Assembly: GCF_943914805.1 (NCBI RefSeq)
Contig: NZ_CALUDM010000041.1
Coordinates: 1-26,985, forward strand
Direction: 5' to 3'
Length of the DNA: 26,985 bases
Source: an uncultured Acinetobacter sp.
GTDB taxonomy: Bacteria > Pseudomonadota > Gammaproteobacteria > Pseudomonadales > Moraxellaceae
In this document: one piece after another, positions 23,707 to 26,985 of the stretch
Layout: each line of letters starts with the position of its first letter
Numbering within the stretch: position 1 is the stretch's first letter
The notes under the pieces: generated by a model
The model's database searches: none
What the model was told of the DNA's origin: nothing
What the model saw: the letters and a program-made list of their open reading frames with translations, nothing else
Program-made: the position numbers and the translations under genes

Positions 23707-24270
23707 ATGAGTTTGATCAATACTGAAGTTAAAGCATTCAACGCAACTGCATATAAAAATGGTGAGTTTATCGAAGTGTCTGAAAAGAACTTCTTTGGCA
23801 AATGGTCTGTTGTATTTTTCTATCCTGCTGACTTTACTTTTGTTTGCCCAACAGAATTAGGTGATCTTGCAGACAATTATGCTGAATTTCAAAAAATGGG
23901 CGTAGAAATTTACTCAGTATCTACCGATACACACTTTACCCATAAAGCTTGGCATGACAATTCTGATGAGATCAAAAAAATCCAATATCCAATGATTGGT
24001 GACCCAACTTGGACATTAGCTAAAAATTTTGAAGTCTTAATTGAAGCGGAAGGCTTGGCTGATCGAGGTACTTTTGTCATTGATCCTGAAGGAAAAATTC
24101 AAATTATTGAAATCAACGCTGGTGGTATAGGTCGTGATGCACAAGAGCTGTTACGTAAAGTAAAAGCTGCACAGTATGTACATGCACATCCAGGTGAAGT
24201 TTGCCCTGCAAAATGGAAAGAGGGTGATGCAACATTGGCACCATCTATTGATTTGATTGGGAAAATTTAA
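23707..24270 (+). CDS. ahpC: alkyl hydroperoxide reductase subunit C (peroxiredoxin)
   Basis: A 187-residue typical 2-Cys peroxiredoxin that reduces hydrogen peroxide, organic peroxides and peroxynitrite in the cytoplasm. Peroxidatic Cys47 lies in FYPADFTFVCPTEL and resolving Cys166 in HPGEVCPAKW. The active-site Arg in LADRGTF (Arg120) and the GGIGRD motif that marks peroxide-sensitive enzymes are present. Length and sequence (MSLINTEVKAF) match the enterobacterial type. The frame extends five codons upstream, but the ATG at 23707 gives the family N terminus, with GAAGGAA before it. No ahpF reductase gene follows: a terminator ends the unit. So its electron donor is encoded elsewhere. Confidence 0.96.
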   Translation: MSLINTEVKAFNATAYKNGEFIEVSEKNFFGKWSVVFFYPADFTFVCPTELGDLADNYAEFQKMGVEIYSVSTDTHFTHKAWHDNSDEIKKIQYPMIGDPTWTLAKNFEVLIEAEGLADRGTFVIDPEGKIQIIEINAGGIGRDAQELLRKVKAAQYVHAHPGEVCPAKWKEGDATLAPSIDLIGKI

Positions 24271-24301
24271 TGTTTAATTAAAATTCATCAACGTTTTATT
24301 G

Positions 24302-24332
24302 AAAAATCCAGAATTAACTTCTGGATTTTTTT
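24302..24332. terminator. bidirectional terminator between ahpC and the LysR gene
   Basis: A perfect 12-bp stem, AAAAATCCAGAA with TTCTGGATTTTT, closes a 5-base loop. Both strands have a T tract, which suits the convergent genes on either side. Confidence 0.9.
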
Positions 24333-24355
24333 ATGGTTTTTATTTTTACGAATTC

Positions 24356-25279
24356 TTAAATGACATAGCCTGAACCATGATTGGCTAAGTTTCTTAATCC
24401 GTCTATAAGTGTATCAATCAGTTTTTCCATCGCTAAGCGTTGTCCTTTACGAGAAGCATAGACCAATTGCACTGTCCCCATGTTCGAACACCATTCAGGT
24501 AGGATATGAATTAAATCGCCTTTTTTAATATCTTCTTCAACTGCCAAATAAGGTAAATCGGCAATGCCTAAACCATCTTTTACTGCATAATAAACACCTG
24601 CCAAATCGTTACTTTTAATACGAGGTGTCAGTGGAATATTCACTTCTTCATTATGTCCAAGATGATGTAAATGCCAAGCATATTGGTGTTTTTCAGTCCC
24701 CAGTACGATACTTGGAAATTCATGTAATTCTGGAAAATATTCAATGGTTTTATTCTTTAATAATGTAGGGCTCGCAACCAAACAATGCGTTGTTTTAATC
24801 ACATCACGAACAATTAAATTAGAATCTTCATTGGCTTGAAAATTGGTGCGTATGGCGAGATCAATATCATCATGAATAAGATCAACACGACGGCTGGTCA
24901 GCTCCAATTCAATCTCAACTTTAGGATAAGTTTTTAAAAATTGATTGAGTAAACTTCGGATTTGAAAATGCATCATCATCGATGGGCAACTGATTTTGAT
25001 TAAGCCTTGAGGTTCACTTTTTTGACGTAACAATACATTCTCAGCGCATTCAACTTCAGCGATCACCTTACAACAGGCTTCATAGAATTCTTGTCCTAAT
25101 GAAGTGACTTTAAAATGACGTGTAGATCGTTCAATCAGACGAATATTAAATTTACTTTCTAAATCTAAAATACGTCGGCTCAGCTTAGATTTTGTAATAT
25201 TACTGGCTTCACTCGCTGTACTAAATCCGCCGTGTTTGACCACCAGATAAAAGTAATAATAATCATCAAATGAATGCAT
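24356..25279 (-). CDS. LysR family transcriptional regulator
   Basis: A 307-residue LysR-type regulator. The N-terminal winged helix-turn-helix (about residues 1-60) reads DDYYYFYLVVKHGGFSTASEASNITKSKLSRRILDLESKFNIRLIERSTRHFKVTSLGQEFYE. The rest is the two-lobed effector-binding domain, with LIKISCPSMMMHFQIRSLLNQFLKTYPKVEIELELTSRRVDLIHDDIDLAIRTN and LAGVYYAVKDGLGIADLPYLAVEEDI. The effector is unknown. It is divergent from the pirin gene with a 263-base gap that contains a perfect dyad at the pirin promoter. The usual inference is that it controls the pirin and itself. Length and motifs are complete. Confidence 0.93.
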   Translation of the reverse strand: MHSFDDYYYFYLVVKHGGFSTASEASNITKSKLSRRILDLESKFNIRLIERSTRHFKVTSLGQEFYEACCKVIAEVECAENVLLRQKSEPQGLIKISCPSMMMHFQIRSLLNQFLKTYPKVEIELELTSRRVDLIHDDIDLAIRTNFQANEDSNLIVRDVIKTTHCLVASPTLLKNKTIEYFPELHEFPSIVLGTEKHQYAWHLHHLGHNEEVNIPLTPRIKSNDLAGVYYAVKDGLGIADLPYLAVEEDIKKGDLIHILPEWCSNMGTVQLVYASRKGQRLAMEKLIDTLIDGLRNLANHGSGYVI

Positions 25280-25454
25280 ACATTATCCTAAATTTAGATC
25301 ACTACGAAATAGAATAGCTGAAAAAAGTAGAAGATTGATCAAATTGTGAAATATAAGAATACAAATATCGGCTAATAATATGATTTTCACTTACCAATTC
25401 TAAGTTTATTGATATTGTCATTCTCCAACAAAATAATAATTATCTCAAAAATAG

Positions 25455-25473
25455 GAAACTGAATGCCAGTTTC
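25455..25473. promoter_or_regulatory. perfect dyad in the LysR-pirin intergenic region, probable operator
   Basis: GAAACTG and CAGTTTC are separated by AATGC. A second overlapping inverted repeat, ACTGAA and TTCAGT (25459-25476), uses the same bases. It ends about 9 bases before a likely -10 element (TATTAT, 25482-25487) of the pirin gene, where a regulator would block or contact polymerase. Whether the LysR protein or another factor binds cannot be told. The remainder of the gap (25280-25542) shows only AT-rich DNA. Confidence 0.5.
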
Positions 25474-25542
25474 AGTGCTGATATTATCCTTTAAAAATAC
25501 GATCTTGCACTCATATTACTTCCTAGAGATAGGAGCTTTGAG

Positions 25543-26418
25543 ATGAAGAAAATTATTGGCGTTTATCGCAATCAAAATATGCATTGGGTTGGTGATGGTT
25601 TTCCTGTAAAAAATCTATTTTCTTATGATCGTTTAGGTCAAGCCATTAGTCCATTTTTGCTTTTGGACTATGCTGCACCGTATCATTTTGATTCGACAAA
25701 AGCACAACATGGTGTCGGTTCACATCCACATCGTGGTTTTGAAACAGTGACAATTGCTTATCATGGTGAAGTGACCCACAAAGACTCTCATGGTGGTGGT
25801 GGAACAATCAAAACAGGTGATGTGCAGTGGATGACTGCAGGTTCAGGCTTGGTTCATGAAGAGTTTCATTCACATGAATTTGCTGAGAAAGGTGGTTTAT
25901 TTGAGATGGTACAACTTTGGGTGAATTTACCTTCATCTGACAAAATGACCACACCTAAATATCAAGCGATTGATGCGGTTGATATTCCAGTGATTCAGTT
26001 TGAAAATGACGCAGGTCATTTACGTGTGATCGCAGGAAATTTTGCTGAACAAGCAGGGCCAGCGTCCACCTTTAGTCCAGTCAATGTATGGGATGGTGTA
26101 TTAAAAGCAGGCCATGAAACGCATTTTCATGTTCCTGTGGATCACAATACCTTAGTGGCTGTTTTGGAAGGTGAATTGCTCATTAATGGAACGCAATCTG
26201 TGCAAGATAACTCGATTGTTATTTTTGGCAATGATGGTGAGGCGCATATTCAAGTTGCAGCTACTCAAGATGCTAAATTCCTTGTGTTAACAGGTAAACC
26301 ACTAAATGAGCCTATTCAAGGTTATGGTCCATTTGTGATGAATACCAAAGATGAAATCATGCAAGCATTTAACGATTTCAATCAAGGTAAATTTGGGGAA
26401 ATTGCTGTAGATGCCTAA
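25543..26418 (+). CDS. pirin family protein
   Basis: A 291-residue double-cupin protein of the pirin family. Bacterial pirins have quercetinase activity or bind and inhibit metabolic enzymes; the role here is not known. The metal-binding set of the N-terminal cupin is intact: His61 and His63 in GSHPHRGFETVT, then His105 and Glu107 in GSGLVHEEFH. GGGTIKTGDVQWMTAGSG between them is the family signature. The C-terminal cupin (about 170-285) ends with the conserved QGYGPFVMNTKDEIMQAFNDF. Length is normal. AGGAG lies upstream of the ATG. The divergent LysR gene and the dyad suggest dedicated control. A terminator follows 5 bases after the stop. Confidence 0.93.
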   Translation: MKKIIGVYRNQNMHWVGDGFPVKNLFSYDRLGQAISPFLLLDYAAPYHFDSTKAQHGVGSHPHRGFETVTIAYHGEVTHKDSHGGGGTIKTGDVQWMTAGSGLVHEEFHSHEFAEKGGLFEMVQLWVNLPSSDKMTTPKYQAIDAVDIPVIQFENDAGHLRVIAGNFAEQAGPASTFSPVNVWDGVLKAGHETHFHVPVDHNTLVAVLEGELLINGTQSVQDNSIVIFGNDGEAHIQVAATQDAKFLVLTGKPLNEPIQGYGPFVMNTKDEIMQAFNDFNQGKFGEIAVDA

Positions 26419-26423
26419 ACAAG

Positions 26424-26450
26424 AAATCGGATCGAAAGATCCGATTTTTT
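26424..26450 (+). terminator. Rho-independent terminator after the pirin gene
   Basis: AAATCGGATC and GATCCGATTT form a perfect 10-bp stem with a GAAA tetraloop, then a short T tract. Confidence 0.92.
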
Positions 26451-26462
26451 ATGTAAATCGGG

Positions 26463-26562
26463 ATAAAAAAAGAGCTTCTGTCATCAGACAGAAGCTCTTT
26501 GCGCTGTAGTTTACTTACTTTGAGTTTATTGTTATTTATAGTGTGAAGTTTTTCTTAATTAT
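26463..26562 (-). ncRNA. candidate small RNA 1 (about 100 nt, strong terminator)
   Basis: On the minus strand, TTTACA (26592-26597) and TACTAT (26569-26574) are spaced by exactly 17 bases and predict a transcription start near 26562. The transcript would be an AU-rich, unstructured stretch of about 60 bases, then TACAGCGCAAA, then a 14-bp perfect stem (26469-26482 with 26487-26500, 4-base loop) ending in CTCTTTTTTTAT. The pirin gene on the other strand has its own terminator, so this hairpin is not its 3' end. No ORF with a start codon is present. The next unit (26863-26946) has the same design. Confidence 0.55.
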
Positions 26563-26568
26563 TGCGGT

Positions 26569-26597
26569 ATAGTAACGGTTTAAAAGTGTGATGTAAA
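26569..26597 (-). promoter_or_regulatory. promoter of candidate small RNA 1
   Basis: On the minus strand, TTTACA, 17 bases, TACTAT. The spacing is ideal and the -35 differs from consensus TTGACA at one base. Confidence 0.5.
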
Positions 26598-26862
26598 GCA
26601 CATTTTTAAATTTGTGGTTAATTTATTCTCATTGTTTTAATTGTGGTTTTTATAAATATTAAATTCAATACTTTTTTAAAATGATGTGAAAATGGAAACT
26701 AAAATTCTATTTATTTTCAGTATTTATTGTTATTTTTAGGCAAAACATACATGAAATTGAAAATGGTTTTAGAGGCTAAAAATTAGATCTTTATTTTTAA
26801 AAATTTATCTTAAAGCAAAAATGAATGATCAAAAAAGTTTATAGAATGTTGGATATTTAAAT
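26598..26862. other. AT-rich spacer between the two small RNA units
   Basis: About 265 bases, nearly all A and T, with no gene, hairpin or repeat that I can support. It presumably separates two independent small transcripts. Confidence 0.4.
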
Positions 26863-26946
26863 AAAAAAAGAGGGTCTCTACCCACACAGTAGAGACCCTT
26901 TTTGCGCTGTATTTTCTCTTATTGATTTTTACTGTAGTAAGTACTT
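26863..26946 (-). ncRNA. candidate small RNA 2 (about 85 nt), sibling of candidate 1
   Basis: On the minus strand, TATAAT (26953-26958) would start a transcript near 26946. It has an AU-rich part, then TACAGCGCAAA as in the first unit, then an 11-bp perfect stem (26871-26881 with 26889-26899, 7-base loop) ending in CTCTTTTTTTAT. The stem sequence differs from unit 1 while the flanks are kept, which is what compensatory change in a family would look like. The -35 element is weak and close to the window edge. There is no start codon for a peptide. Confidence 0.5.
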
Positions 26947-26985
26947 ATGTTTATTATAATTGTGACTTAGTTTTCATTTTATGCT

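Noticed and set aside
26463..26946. CRISPR array
   Set aside because: Only two units, stems differ in sequence, spacing of about 390 bases, no cas genes; terminator-ended transcripts explain the pattern better.

Overview
This window reads as chromosomal DNA of an Acinetobacter-type gammaproteobacterium. The base composition is AT-rich. The protein families and their neighbours (CreBCD, YgiQ, a DUF475 TerC-like protein, YajR next to Ssb, DUF4256, a Pit-like membrane protein) fit that genus. No species can be named from the sequence alone. Most of the window is ordinary core genome. No complete insertion sequence, CRISPR array or prophage block was found.

Layout. Bases 1-450 hold a terminator of an upstream gene (the first six bases may be a tRNA 3' end) and AT-rich DNA. 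Bases 453-2298 carry a DUF4256 protein and a lipoprotein PQQ-dependent sugar dehydrogenase. Bases 2620-3620 are a scar-like accessory patch: a 16-codon tautomerase fragment, a StbDE/RelBE-type toxin-antitoxin pair on the minus strand, and open frames that look like gene remnants. Next come a YnfM-like MFS exporter, the radical-SAM protein YgiQ, a membrane-anchored DUF2726 protein and, convergently, a RidA-family protein. Bases 9489-13279 (minus strand) form the creB-creC-creD envelope-stress locus. Two sites with the CreB recognition pattern (TTCAC, six bases, TTCAC) lie upstream of creB and of creD, so the regulon logic can be read from the DNA. Also on the minus strand follow dinB, a membrane-anchored GH25 lysozyme-like protein and an MdtD-like multidrug exporter.

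Bases 17532-22971 hold a divergent Pit-like membrane protein, TenA thiaminase II, a DUF475 membrane protein, a YajR-type MFS transporter and ssb. The last part holds a small unknown protein, alkyl hydroperoxide reductase AhpC, and a LysR regulator divergent from a pirin. Their shared intergenic region contains a perfect dyad. The right end, 26451-26985, has no protein gene. It contains two minus-strand units of similar design (promoter-like hexamers, AU-rich leader, shared TACAGCGCAAA, strong terminator ending CTCTTTTTTTAT), which look like tandem small RNA genes of one family.

The main candidates for something undescribed are: the tandem sRNA-like units at the right end; a 121-bp element with nested inverted repeats upstream of creB (13430-13550); and the Pit-like protein preceded by a His-rich overlapping upstream ORF. 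All need computation or expression data to confirm.
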